64,000 nucleotides of DNA from Ga0077555 sp963746315 (GCA_963746315.1 CAVVAR010000005.1:558001-622000), one strand, 5' to 3'. Numbered from the stretch's first letter, positions 17,890-26,684 are shown. A program made the numbers and translations. The notes: a model not told the origin generated them from the sequence alone.

Positions 17890-18225
17890 TCACGCCTCTG
17901 CAAGTGCCTTGCCGTTGACCCGTGTCTCGCTCTTGACGTTGTCGACGGTGACGTGGGTGTCGTACCAGGTCAGCCGCGGGCGCACGCCGAATCGCTTGGC
18001 CAAGTCTGCAAGCCGCTCCTCCGTATACCAGGCCTCGGCCGCCTGCCGGCTTTCCCACAGATAAACACCGCCGGTCCCGGTTTCACCGTTGAGGTAGTCC
18101 TTGCGGATCAGGCCATGGGCGGCGAGGTCGCGGTAGATCGGCGCTGTTCCTGTGCCGCCCTTGATGGCCTGCTCCTCGGTGCGCTTCGGAAGATCGAACT
18201 GTACGACGACGATGCAGTTGGCCAT
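17890..18225 (-). CDS. YdhR-like putative monooxygenase / dimeric barrel protein
   Basis: This 111-residue protein has a ferredoxin-like dimeric alpha/beta barrel pattern, beginning NCIVVVQFDLPKR and containing GTGGVYLWESRQAAEAWYTEERLADLAKRFG (read in parts), which resembles the mono-oxygenase YdhR family. These small enzymes or binding proteins act on aromatic or quinone compounds; function is only inferred. The start at 18225 has GGGAG 7 nt upstream; the longer frame to 18273 is unlikely. It is 73 bp downstream of the SDR gene on the same strand and could be cotranscribed with it and the glutathione S-transferase. Confidence 0.8.
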   Translation of the reverse strand: MANCIVVVQFDLPKRTEEQAIKGGTGTAPIYRDLAAHGLIRKDYLNGETGTGGVYLWESRQAAEAWYTEERLADLAKRFGVRPRLTWYDTHVTVDNVKSETRVNGKALAEA

Positions 18226-18298
18226 GACGGGACTCCCTGTTTGAGAAGTGGCGAACAGAACAAGCTTATCCATGATGCCCTATATGGCCTGCATTCAG

Positions 18299-19084
18299 CT
18301 AGGCCGAGCTGCCCGTGGCGTGGTTCCACCATGCCTGGTCCGAGTAGGCCCGCAGGTCCAACTCGTGCGTCCACGCCGATCGATGCTGGTGGGCGACGTA
18401 GAAGTAGGTGTTGGCAATCTCGGCCGGCAGCAAGAGCCCGTCTTTTTCGAGACCTTTGCGTTCCCTGAGCTGCTGGAAACGGTCCGGCCCGAGCATTTTG
18501 CCGAGCGTATCTGGGGCATCGACGGCGCCGTCGATGACGATGTGGGCGACATGGATGCCCTTCGCCGCGAACTCGGCGTTGAGCGATTGGCAGAGCATGC
18601 GGCGTCCCGACATCGCCGACGTGTGCGAGTGCTGCCCGGCGTTGCCGCGCATGGCGGCGGTGGCCGAGGTGACGAGCAAGGTGCCCTTGCCCCGCGTCTC
18701 CATGTACGGGAACAGCACTCGAGCCAGCCGGAACAGCCCGAACGTCGCCATCCGCCAGCCGATCTCGAACTGCTTGAGCGTCGTATCGGCGAGCGCCCGG
18801 CTGCCGATCTGGGCGCCGAGATTGAACACCGCGACCTCGATCGGGCCGATATCGGCCTCGACGCTCTCGACCAGCCGCTCGATGCTGCCCTCTTCGACGG
18901 CGTTGAGCATGAAGCCCGTCGCCGAGCCGCCCTCAGATTTGATCTCGTCGACGAGCCGGTCGAGACCTGCCTTGTCGCTGCGCCGCGCCAGAACGGCGTG
19001 GTAGCCCTCGCGCGCAAAACGCTTGGCGACATTACCGCCGATGCCGGCGCCGGCGCCGATGATGAGACAGACGCGTTGGGTCAT
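18299..19084 (-). CDS. SDR family NAD(P)-binding protein with atypical active site
   Basis: This 261-residue short-chain dehydrogenase/reductase fold has the cofactor loop IIGAGAGIGG near residue 8. The VTSATAAMRG strand keeps the Ser/Thr region, but the expected YxxxK is replaced: the aligned segment reads HTSAMSGRR, so both the catalytic Tyr and Lys appear missing. It could be a non-catalytic NAD(P)-binding protein or use another mechanism. The ATG at 19084 has GAGGACC 7 nt upstream. It lies 30 bp after the glutathione S-transferase gene on the same strand, suggesting an operon under the divergent TetR regulator. Confidence 0.88.
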   Translation of the reverse strand: MTQRVCLIIGAGAGIGGNVAKRFAREGYHAVLARRSDKAGLDRLVDEIKSEGGSATGFMLNAVEEGSIERLVESVEADIGPIEVAVFNLGAQIGSRALADTTLKQFEIGWRMATFGLFRLARVLFPYMETRGKGTLLVTSATAAMRGNAGQHSHTSAMSGRRMLCQSLNAEFAAKGIHVAHIVIDGAVDAPDTLGKMLGPDRFQQLRERKGLEKDGLLLPAEIANTYFYVAHQHRSAWTHELDLRAYSDQAWWNHATGSSA

Positions 19085-19114
19085 GACTTGGTCCTCATCT
19101 CGAGGAGGCGTCGT

Positions 19115-19720
19115 TCATGCCGCCCAGGCGCGCTGCAGGGCCGGACGTGCGTTCAGGCGGTCGATGTAGGCTGCGACATTAGGCTTGTCGGAGATGTCCG
19201 CGCCGAGCCGCTGTGCCACGGTGCAGGCATGCCCGGTCATGACGTCGGCGCCGCTGAAGTCTCCAGCGAGGAACTCGCGTCCCTCGAGATGCGTCTCCAC
19301 GGCACTGAGCATGCGCGACAGCAGCTTCGTCGCGCGGTCGACGTTGACCTGATTGCGGCGTTCCGGGGGAAGCAGAATGGTCTCGACCACGATGATGTTC
19401 ACCGGCGGCATGATCATGCCTTCGGCGTAGTGCAGCCATTGCAGATAGAGCGGGAAATCGGGCGAGGAGACGTCCGGAGCCATTCGACCATTGTCATACC
19501 GGGCGAGAACGTATTGCACGATCGCTCCGGACTCGAAAATGGTCGTATCGCCATCCTGTAGCGCTGGCACGCGGCCCATGGGATGGACCTTGGCGTACTC
19601 GGGCGAGCGCATGGCGGGATCGCCGAGCTTGTACTTCTCCAGCTCGTAGGGCAGCCCCATCTCCTCGAGCAGCCAGACGATGCGGACGGAGCGCGTGTTG
19701 GGTGCGTGGTAGATCTTCAT
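19115..19720 (-). CDS. Glutathione S-transferase
   Basis: This 201-residue protein of usual GST length has the N-terminal thioredoxin-like domain (MKIYHAPNTRSVRIVWLLEEMG, with the active-site Ser in NTRS), the glutathione-binding HPMGRVPAL and FESGAIVQYV segments, and an all-helical C-terminal domain. It likely conjugates or isomerises an electrophilic substrate with glutathione in the cytoplasm. It is divergent from tetR, and the palindrome at 19764-19785 lies in their shared promoter, so TetR control is likely. The SDR gene and the YdhR-like gene follow on the same strand. Confidence 0.92.
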   Translation of the reverse strand: MKIYHAPNTRSVRIVWLLEEMGLPYELEKYKLGDPAMRSPEYAKVHPMGRVPALQDGDTTIFESGAIVQYVLARYDNGRMAPDVSSPDFPLYLQWLHYAEGMIMPPVNIIVVETILLPPERRNQVNVDRATKLLSRMLSAVETHLEGREFLAGDFSGADVMTGHACTVAQRLGADISDKPNVAAYIDRLNARPALQRAWAA

Positions 19721-19763
19721 GGTCTGTGGCCCTGAAACCGGAGTGATCGACCGTGTCTTGTCA

Positions 19764-19785
19764 TTATGAACCGTTTGGTCCATAA
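19764..19785. promoter_or_regulatory. Palindromic TetR operator between gst and tetR
   Basis: Half-sites TTATGAACC (19764-19772) and GGTCCATAA (19777-19785) are inverted with one mismatch around a GTTT centre. The ACC-4-GGT core is typical of operators bound by TetR-family regulators. It sits 8 bp before the tetR start and 44 bp before the gst start, which suits control of both genes. Confidence 0.75.
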
Positions 19786-19792
19786 CGCAAGC

Positions 19793-20377
19793 ATGGCTCG
19801 TCCTCTGGAATTCGATCGATCCAAAGCCGTGAACAAGGCGTTGGTGCTGTTCTGGCGCCAGGGCTATCAGGCGACGTCGCTCGCCGATCTGCTGGTGGCC
19901 ATGGGCATCAGCCGCAGCAGCTTCTACGCCGCGTTCACCGACAAGCGCAGCCTGTTCATCGAGTGCATGGACCTGTTCTCGGCACGCACGCACGACATGC
20001 TGCAGCGCGCCCGCGCCGAGATGCCACCGCTCGATGTGCTGCAGAGCTTCCTGGAGGGCAAGCTGGTCAGCGGACGCGGCGCTGTCGCGGAGAGACGTCA
20101 CTGGGGCTGCATGCAGGTGAACACCGTGCTCGAGCTGGCCGGCGTCGACGACGATCTCGCCGCGCGCGCCAGCCACAACCTTTCAAAGTTGGAGCTCTTC
20201 TTTCAGGCTTGCATCGAGGACTCCGGTGCGACGCCGGCCCGCGCCGAGGAGTTGGCCGCGATGCTGATGCTGTTCAACGAGGGCATCCGCGTGTCCAGCC
20301 GCCGCCGGCTGCCCGACGCGCAGCGCCAGAAGTCCATCGCCACGACCTTCCGTCTCATCCGGAGCGCTCTCGCATGA
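19793..20377 (+). CDS. TetR/AcrR family transcriptional regulator
   Basis: This 194-residue regulator has an N-terminal helix-turn-helix (RSKAVNKALVLFWRQGYQATSLADLLVAMGISRSSFYAAF, read in parts) and a C-terminal ligand-binding helical domain with a Trp-Gly-Cys segment (HWGCMQVNTVLEL). The start MARPLEF at 19793 is preferred because the longer start at 19766 would overlap the operator. It most likely represses itself and the divergent glutathione S-transferase operon in response to an electrophile; the ligand is not known. Confidence 0.93.
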   Translation: MARPLEFDRSKAVNKALVLFWRQGYQATSLADLLVAMGISRSSFYAAFTDKRSLFIECMDLFSARTHDMLQRARAEMPPLDVLQSFLEGKLVSGRGAVAERRHWGCMQVNTVLELAGVDDDLAARASHNLSKLELFFQACIEDSGATPARAEELAAMLMLFNEGIRVSSRRRLPDAQRQKSIATTFRLIRSALA

Positions 20378-20520
20378 CCGCGATCATGCCCCTGCCGACC
20401 AAGTTGTTCGCCACCGTTAAGGGCTATCGCCTGAGGCATGTCGAATTGGTAAGCGGCGCGCGATGTGACGCCGCCGCTGGTGTTCAACGGTTCCTGACTT
20501 GCGTTTGACCCGGAGACTTC

Positions 20521-21501
20521 ATGAAGACGCGCATCACCGAGCTGTTCGGCATCCAGCACCCCATCATCCAGGGCGGCATGCACTACGTCGGCTTCGCTGA
20601 GTTGGCGGCCGCCGTCAGCAATGCCGGGGGCTTGGGTATCATCACCGGCCTGACGCAGAAGACGCCCGCGCTGCTGGCCGAGGAAATCGCCAAGTGCCGC
20701 GCCCTCACCGACAAGCCGTTCGGCGTGAACCTCACGTTCCTGCCGAGCGTCAACACCCCCGACTACCCCGGCTACATCAAGGTCATTATCGACGCTGGCG
20801 TGAAGGCCGTGGAGACAGCCGGCAATAATCCGCAGAAGTGGCTGCCGATGCTGCACGAGGCGGGCGTGAAAGTTATCCACAAGTGCACCAGCGTGCGCCA
20901 CTCGCTCAAAGCCCAGGCCATCGGCTGTGATGCGGTCAGCGTCGACGGCTTCGAGTGTGCCGGTCATCCGGGCGAGGACGACATCCCGAACTTCATCCTG
21001 CTGCCGCGCGCGGCTGACGAGCTGAAAATCCCGTTCGTCGCATCCGGCGGCATGGCCGACGGCCGCAGCCTCGTCGCCGCACTGGCGCTCGGCGCCGAGG
21101 GCATGAACATGGGCACGCGCTTCATCGCCACGAAAGAGGCGCCCGTGCACCAGAACGTGAAGGACGCCATCGTCGCAGCCACCGAGCTGGATACTCGGCT
21201 GATAATGCGCCCGCTGCGCAACACCGTGCGCGTGCTGCGCAATGCCTCCGTCGACCGCCTGCTCGAGACGGAGAAAGCGCTCGGCGCCAACATCAAGTTC
21301 GAGGACATCACGCGGGAGGTGGCCGGCGTCTATCCGAAGGTCATGCTCGAGGGCGCCATGGACACCGGCGCCTGGAGCTGCGGCATGGTGGCGGGCCTGA
21401 TCCATGACGTGCCGACGGTGAAGGAATTGATCGACCGCATCATGGCCGAGGCCGAGGCAATCATTGCACAACGCCTGGCGCGCTTCGCAGCGGCGAGCTG
21501 A
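20521..21501 (+). CDS. Nitronate monooxygenase family protein
   Basis: This 326-residue FMN-dependent TIM-barrel protein of the nitronate monooxygenase/2-nitropropane dioxygenase family has QGGMHYVGFAELAAAVSNAGGLGIIT at the N terminus and the conserved GFECAGHPGEDD with the catalytic His, then PFVASGGMADGRSLVAALALGAEGMNMGTRF for FMN phosphate binding. Enzymes oxidise alkyl nitronates or act as NADH:quinone reductases. GGAG precedes the ATG by 6 nt. It lies between tetR and the enoyl-CoA hydratase gene, all on the plus strand. Confidence 0.93.
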   Translation: MKTRITELFGIQHPIIQGGMHYVGFAELAAAVSNAGGLGIITGLTQKTPALLAEEIAKCRALTDKPFGVNLTFLPSVNTPDYPGYIKVIIDAGVKAVETAGNNPQKWLPMLHEAGVKVIHKCTSVRHSLKAQAIGCDAVSVDGFECAGHPGEDDIPNFILLPRAADELKIPFVASGGMADGRSLVAALALGAEGMNMGTRFIATKEAPVHQNVKDAIVAATELDTRLIMRPLRNTVRVLRNASVDRLLETEKALGANIKFEDITREVAGVYPKVMLEGAMDTGAWSCGMVAGLIHDVPTVKELIDRIMAEAEAIIAQRLARFAAAS

Positions 21502-21654
21502 GCGTGCAGCCCGTCTCCGAAGGCCGTGGACAGGCGCGAGCGGACAGCTGGACTGCCCCGGTTTCGGGTGACGTGCCCGCCGCCTGCGCCAAGTCGAGGC
21601 AGATCTTCGAGTCATCCCGGAGAACAAACCCGCACACTCGAACAGGAGCATCAG

Positions 21655-22449
21655 ATGACCGAGCTGGTTCGTATAGCGAACAACGGCCATGTCCGCACGA
21701 TCACACTCAACCGCGCCGAGAAGAAGAACGCGCTGTCGGACGAACTCGCCTGGGGCGTGGTTGCGGCAATCGACGAGGCTGCCAAGGACGACAGCGTCTG
21801 GGTGATCGCCTTGACCGGCTCTGGTGACAGCTTCTGCGCCGGCCTCGACCTCACCATGACCGAGCGCAGGTCGCCCCTCCCGCCGATGACCGCCCAGCTC
21901 GACGACATTCATTGGGTCGGGAATTTCCTGCTTGCCATCCGCAAGCGCTGCGACAAGCCGGTGGTGGGCGGGATCAACGGTGTGGCCGTGGGGGCCGGTC
22001 TCGGTCTCGCCATGGCGACCGATGTCCGTATCGTCGCGCGCAACGCCCGATTGATGGCCGGCTACACGCGCATCGGCGGCTCTCCCGATGGCGGCCTCAC
22101 GATTACGCTGCCGCAGGCCATGGGCTATGAGCCGGCGTTGCGCTTCATGATGGAGAACCGCACGGTGGGCGGCGAGGAAGCCGTGCGCCTCGGTATGGCC
22201 GGCGAAGTGGTCGACGACGACAAGCACTCTATGCGCCTCGCGGAATATTGCCAACAGCTCTGCGAATGGTCGCCGATCACGCTGCGCCTGCTCAAGCGCG
22301 GGATGGTGAAATCGCTCGAGACGCACGACGTCGAGCAACAGCTGCGTTACGAGCTCGCCAACATCCGGATCGCGTTCGCAAGCGAGGACGCGAAAGAAGC
22401 ACGCACCGCCTTTCTCGAAAAGCGCAAGCCGGTGTTCAAAGGGCGGTGA
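21655..22449 (+). CDS. Enoyl-CoA hydratase/isomerase family protein
   Basis: This 264-residue crotonase-fold protein has the oxyanion-hole segments SGDSFCAGLDL and NGVAVGAGLGLAMATDVRI. The catalytic region reads GGSPDGGLTITLPQAMG, with Asp where hydratases often have Glu, which is closer to the isomerase-like or unassigned branch. AGGAG lies 6 nt before the ATG at 21655. It is 153 bp downstream of the nitronate monooxygenase gene and 129 bp upstream of the selenoprotein gene, probably one transcription unit. Confidence 0.93.
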   Translation: MTELVRIANNGHVRTITLNRAEKKNALSDELAWGVVAAIDEAAKDDSVWVIALTGSGDSFCAGLDLTMTERRSPLPPMTAQLDDIHWVGNFLLAIRKRCDKPVVGGINGVAVGAGLGLAMATDVRIVARNARLMAGYTRIGGSPDGGLTITLPQAMGYEPALRFMMENRTVGGEEAVRLGMAGEVVDDDKHSMRLAEYCQQLCEWSPITLRLLKRGMVKSLETHDVEQQLRYELANIRIAFASEDAKEARTAFLEKRKPVFKGR

Positions 22450-22578
22450 ACCCGCGGCGTCCTACAGTAGCTGCTGGAGGCGATCATTGACGCCGCAATC
22501 GCTCGTTGCCGGCGTGTGCGCCGTGGCATAGATTCTCCGCGATGTGAATAGTGCTGGTTGTCAGGGGTGTTTCGACCG

Positions 22579-23865
22579 ATGGTAAGACTGAGCGATCTTC
22601 AGCCGGCGGATGCGCAGCACCTGCTGTCCAAGGACTGCCCGCAGTTCGATACCACGCCGTTTGTCGCGGGCCCGGCACTGGCCGATCGCCGCGTCGCGAT
22701 CGTCACGACCGCCGGGCTCCACCTGCGCGACCACGCCACGTTCGATCTGCGCGACACGGGTTACCGCGTGCTGCCCGGGGAGGCGTCAGCGGATCAGCTG
22801 CTGATGAGCCATACCTCCGTGAACTTCGATCGGTCGGGCTTCCAGCAGGATGTCAACACCGTCTATCCCATCGACCGGCTACGCGAGCTGGAGGCCTCCG
22901 GCGAGATCGGATCCGTCGCATCGTATCACTACTCGCTGATGGGCGCCGGCTGGGAGCCACACGAGATCGAGGAGACGAGCGCGCAGATTGCCGGGCTGCT
23001 GAAGCAGGATGGTGTCAACGCGGCGCTTCTGGTGCCGGTCTGACCGAACTGCACGCGCGCCGTCGGCGCGCTCGGCCACTACCTCGAAGCGGCGGGCATA
23101 CCGACCACCGGCATCAGTCTGGTGCGGGAGAACACGGTGCTCATTCGTCCGCCCCGCGCGCTGTGGGTGCCGTTCGACCTCGGACGGCCATTCGGCGCGC
23201 CCAACGAGCCTGCATTCCAGTCCGAGGTTCTGAGGGCCGCGCTCGCGTTGCTGGTACGGGAGGATGGGCCGGTCATTCTGGAGGACTTCCCGAAGGACGC
23301 GCCAGGGCAGGGCGAGGCGAGCATGGACGGCATGGTCTGCCCAGTCCCCTTGCGGCGGCCGGCAGCGAGTGGGCCATCGAGCATGATCGAGCAGATCATG
23401 GGCGAGATCAGGCAGCTCAGCCCGTGGCGCGAGATGTTTCTCGCTAGGCAGGGCCGCTCCATTGTCGGCGTCAGCAGAATGTCGATCGACGAGGCCGCGA
23501 CGGCGCTATTTTCCATCCTCAAAACCGGCAACGCCACAGGCGTCGCCGACGACGAACTCGGTTTCTGCCTGCGCTACGCATCCGAGGATCTGCGCAACTG
23601 GTACATCGAGGCTGCGTCGGCCCGTCCCGGCGGTGCAGCTTCGGCGCAACAACTGGCGGACTGGTTCTGGGGTGAGACGAGTGCCGGCGCCTTGATCCTT
23701 GCGCTGCATCCTGCATGTCTTGCTAGCGGGAGCCCGCAGCTCAAGCGTGTCGCTGCCGGGGCTCTGGTGCCGCGAGCGCAGCAGCATAGATTGGCGCCAA
23801 CAACACCCGACAAGGGAGCGCGGGGCACACAGACGCCAAGCGGGCGGATCGGAGATGCCAGTTAG
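22579..23865 (+). CDS. GrdB-like selenoprotein (glycine/sarcosine/betaine reductase selenoprotein B family), Sec155 at UGA 23041-23043
   Basis: Two open stretches, 22579-23040 and 23044-23865, are in the same frame and separated by one TGA. Read through, they form one 428-residue protein in which the TGA falls in NAALLVPV-Sec-PNCTRAVGALGHYLEAAGIP. This UxxC motif matches the redox centre of the GrdB-like family. The part after the TGA (RPPRALWVPFDLGRP, PVILEDFPKDAP, then LADWFWGET and LVPRAQ near the C terminus) continues the same family, and no start or ribosome site lies after the stop. A hairpin 11 nt downstream fits a bacterial SECIS. The ATG at 22579 has AGGGGTG about 9 nt upstream. The Sec-insertion genes are not in this window. 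A nonsense pseudogene is the alternative but is less likely given the motif. Confidence 0.85.
23041..23071 (+). promoter_or_regulatory. UGA Sec codon with SECIS-like hairpin
   Basis: After the UGA (23041-23043), GCGCGCC (23055-23061) and GGCGCGC (23065-23071) form a perfect 7-bp stem closing a GUC loop. The apical loop begins 18 nt after the UGA and starts with G, as bacterial SECIS elements recognised by SelB usually do. The structure lies inside the coding region, as expected in bacteria. Confidence 0.7.
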
Positions 23866-23997
23866 GCCCGGCGGAGCTGCGTCCCGGCCCTACGGCTACG
23901 ACCAAAGCAGATCGCCACAAGTTTAATTGGCGTGCCACTGCGCGTTAGACGATCAGGCAGGCGTTGCAGGGCACCAGGCCAGGAATGGAGGGTTCGG

Positions 23998-26244
23998 ATG
24001 ACGACGGGTTCGAGGCACTATCCCGGCTTTCAAGGCAAGGTCGGCCGTACGCGAGAGGAATCGGAGCCCCACTGGGACCTGCCGCCACGCGCTCCTGCAG
24101 GCACGCCCAACATTGTCGTGATCTTCATGGACGATCTCGGCTGGTCGGACATCGGCAGCTATGGCTCAGAGATCGAGACGCCGCACATCGATGCGCTGGC
24201 CAAGCGGGGCGTGCGCTTCAACCACTACACCACCCACCCGATCTGCTCGCCGGCGCGGGCAGCACTGCTAACCGGCCGGAATGCCCACTCCGTCGCCACC
24301 GGCTGGCTCGCCAACAACAATCCGGGCTTTCCCGGCTATTCGGGTGAGATGCCGCTGGACGCGCCTACCATCGCTGAGACACTGCGTGCCGCAGGCTTCG
24401 CCACTTTCATGGTGGGGAAATGGCACAATTCACCGAATGGCGTGACGCCGAACCATTCCTGGCCGACGTTTCGCGGTTTCGATCGCTTCTACGGCTTCCT
24501 GGAGGGCGAGACGAGCTACTTCTATCCGGCACGCCTGCTCTACAACAACGTCATCGCGCCAATCGACGAATACCCCGAAGGTTATTACGCAACCGACGAC
24601 TGGATGGACAAGGCATTGGCTTTCGTCACGGACTTGCGCAACCAGGATCCCCAAAAGCCTTTCTTTCTCTACGTTGCCAATAACGCTGTGCACGGCCCGC
24701 TGCAGGCCAAGGAGCAGGATCTCGCCAAGTATCGCGGGCGCTACGACGCTGGCTGGGACGTCTTGCGCGCCGAACGGCTCGAGCGACAGAAGAAACTCGG
24801 CATCGTCCCGCCGGATACCCGCTTGGCCGAGCGCGACCCAAGTGTGCCCGCCTGGGACGATCTGCCGGAGGAGCACCGTCGCCTCTTCGTCAAGCACATG
24901 GAAGCCTATGCTGCAGTTCTCGATTGCGCTGACCAGAACGTGGGCCGTCTCGTGGCGCGTCTCGAGCTCTTGGGTGAACTCGACAACACGATCATCGTTT
25001 TCACCTCGGACAATGGCGGCACCAGCTCGGCCGGGCCTTCCGGCATGGTCAATTTCAACCGCCGCTTCGCGGGCCTCGCTCCGCTCCCCGTCGAGGTCGA
25101 TGTCGAGCGCGCGGAATGGGTTGGCACCGAGCGCGCGACAGCGCTCTACCCGATGGGTTGGGGGCAGCTGTCCAATGCACCGTTCCCCTCCTACAAGACT
25201 TACACCGGCGGCGGTGGGCGTCGTGTCAGCTTCGTCGTGTCATGGCCGGCAGGGCTTGCCGACAAGGGCTCGGTTCGCAGCCATTTCGGCCACGTCACGG
25301 ACGTCATGCCCACACTGCTCGATCTGGCTGGAGTCCCGGCGCTATCGGTCTCCCACGGCAAGCCGGCCCAGCCGGCGCATGGCAAGAGCCTTGCCGCCGT
25401 TCTGCGCGATGGCTCTGCTGAATCTCCGCGACGCGAGCAGTACTATGAGTGCTGGGCCAATCGTGCCTTCTATCGCGACGGCTGGATCGCGGTGTCGCTA
25501 CAGGTCAAGGGACAGAAGATCGACTTCGACAACTGGACGCTTCACCAGCATGCCGACGATTTCTCCGAAGAGATGGATATTGCCCATAAGCACCCCGAGA
25601 AGCTGCGCGAGCTCGTCGAGGCATTCGACGAGGCAGCCTGGGCAAACATGGTCTATCCGCTGGACGGACGCTCACCACTTCAGAAATTCAACGAATTGGC
25701 CCCGCACCAGCGCCCACCAGCCTCGGCGCGCCGCCGCTTCCTTCCGGGGACACAAAGCATCCATCGAGGAGTGATCGTTCCGCTGATTGCGGACAGGAGC
25801 TTCACAATAGCGGTGGACTTCACGCAGGGCAGAGATGCGCAAGGGGTATTGTTCGCCATTGGTGATGTCACCGGCGGCATGGTGGCTTACATCGAGGCGG
25901 GAAGGCCTCGGCTCTACTACAACGGCTTTGGCGAGTTCCATGAGCTGGCTGGCCGGCAAGTGAGCGAGGGCCGCCATCGGCTCGTGTTGGAGTTCGAGGC
26001 ACTCGGCAAGCGACGCGGGCGTGGTCGCCTCAATCTCGACGACAGCACTGGTGAATGGGGAGAGCTGAGCCCCACCATGATGTACGGCTTTCACGAAGGC
26101 ATGGACATCGGCCTCGACAGACGTGGACCTGTGAGATGGGAGTTGAAGGAGAAGTACGGCACGTTTCGATATGGCGGCGAAATACACGAGGTCGTCGTGG
26201 AGACGGGGCCATTTGCGCCCGACACCGGGTATGCAAAGGGTTAA
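23998..26244 (+). CDS. Arylsulfatase (CSPAR type) with C-terminal extension
   Basis: This 748-residue type I sulfatase starts its catalytic domain with PNIVVIFMDDLGWSDIG (metal Asp pair) and has HPICSPARAALLTGRN, whose Cys becomes formylglycine. GKWH and FTSDNGGTSS give further active-site residues. After about residue 590 a beta-rich C-terminal domain follows, typical of large bacterial arylsulfatases. GGAGG lies about 7 nt before the ATG at 23998. No signal peptide is seen. It follows the selenoprotein gene by 132 bp and is the last gene before the right-hand tRNA fragment. Confidence 0.93.
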   Translation: MTTGSRHYPGFQGKVGRTREESEPHWDLPPRAPAGTPNIVVIFMDDLGWSDIGSYGSEIETPHIDALAKRGVRFNHYTTHPICSPARAALLTGRNAHSVATGWLANNNPGFPGYSGEMPLDAPTIAETLRAAGFATFMVGKWHNSPNGVTPNHSWPTFRGFDRFYGFLEGETSYFYPARLLYNNVIAPIDEYPEGYYATDDWMDKALAFVTDLRNQDPQKPFFLYVANNAVHGPLQAKEQDLAKYRGRYDAGWDVLRAERLERQKKLGIVPPDTRLAERDPSVPAWDDLPEEHRRLFVKHMEAYAAVLDCADQNVGRLVARLELLGELDNTIIVFTSDNGGTSSAGPSGMVNFNRRFAGLAPLPVEVDVERAEWVGTERATALYPMGWGQLSNAPFPSYKTYTGGGGRRVSFVVSWPAGLADKGSVRSHFGHVTDVMPTLLDLAGVPALSVSHGKPAQPAHGKSLAAVLRDGSAESPRREQYYECWANRAFYRDGWIAVSLQVKGQKIDFDNWTLHQHADDFSEEMDIAHKHPEKLRELVEAFDEAAWANMVYPLDGRSPLQKFNELAPHQRPPASARRRFLPGTQSIHRGVIVPLIADRSFTIAVDFTQGRDAQGVLFAIGDVTGGMVAYIEAGRPRLYYNGFGEFHELAGRQVSEGRHRLVLEFEALGKRRGRGRLNLDDSTGEWGELSPTMMYGFHEGMDIGLDRRGPVRWELKEKYGTFRYGGEIHEVVVETGPFAPDTGYAKG

Positions 26245-26684
26245 CATGTGCCAAAATCCGCGTGCGCGGTGACGGCGACGTCGCCAGACCGCAAGCAGGT
26301 TCCTGTCTACCGCCGATCACTTGCCGTCGATGGCCACGGCCCACCAGGCGTGTCCCTAGCCGACACGAAGAACTCGTTCGCCACATGGCCGCAGCTGGCG
26401 TAAGTGCGGTCGTGCGTGTGCGACCAGTCGATCTCTGCAAGTGAACCAATGGTCGACTTCCCAGCACACAGATCGGTGCTAGGATGGTTGCCGAGCAAGG
26501 GAACGGATTTGGAAAAATGTAAATTATATAAGCATGTTATGCGATGTGAAGCACTTCGTGGCATGCGTTGACGTTTCGTGGCAGAAATCGCGTTCGAGTC
26601 CTTACGGGGGCACCAAATGGGCTAGTGGATTGATTGCCGCAACGTGGCGTCGAGTGGGGTCATGCCACGTGACGGTCGGACCGT
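26245..26684. other. Gap between arylsulfatase and murJ, holding a tRNA fragment
   Basis: This 440-bp stretch contains an AT-rich patch (about 26512-26536) and the 24-bp tRNA 3'-end-like fragment at 26592-26615. No coding frame with family features was found. It marks the probable right edge of the accessory region. Confidence 0.5.
26592..26615 (+). repeat. tRNA 3'-end fragment, candidate attachment core (right)
   Basis: This runs from GTTCGAGTCC to GGGCACCA and matches the 3' end of the tRNA-Leu at 11816-11839 in 21 of 24 positions. The upstream bases do not fold into the rest of a tRNA: the T-stem partner is absent. It is therefore a fragment, not a gene. Confidence 0.5.

Noticed and set aside
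20203..22338. 711-codon open frame opposite nitronate monooxygenase and enoyl-CoA hydratase
   Set aside because: It spans two intact genes and the gap between them on the other strand, with no recognisable domain.
22551..23447. Open frame across the selenoprotein region in another phase, without the TGA
   Set aside because: Its translation is Arg/Ala-rich with no family features, whereas the frame containing the TGA matches the GrdB-like family on both sides.
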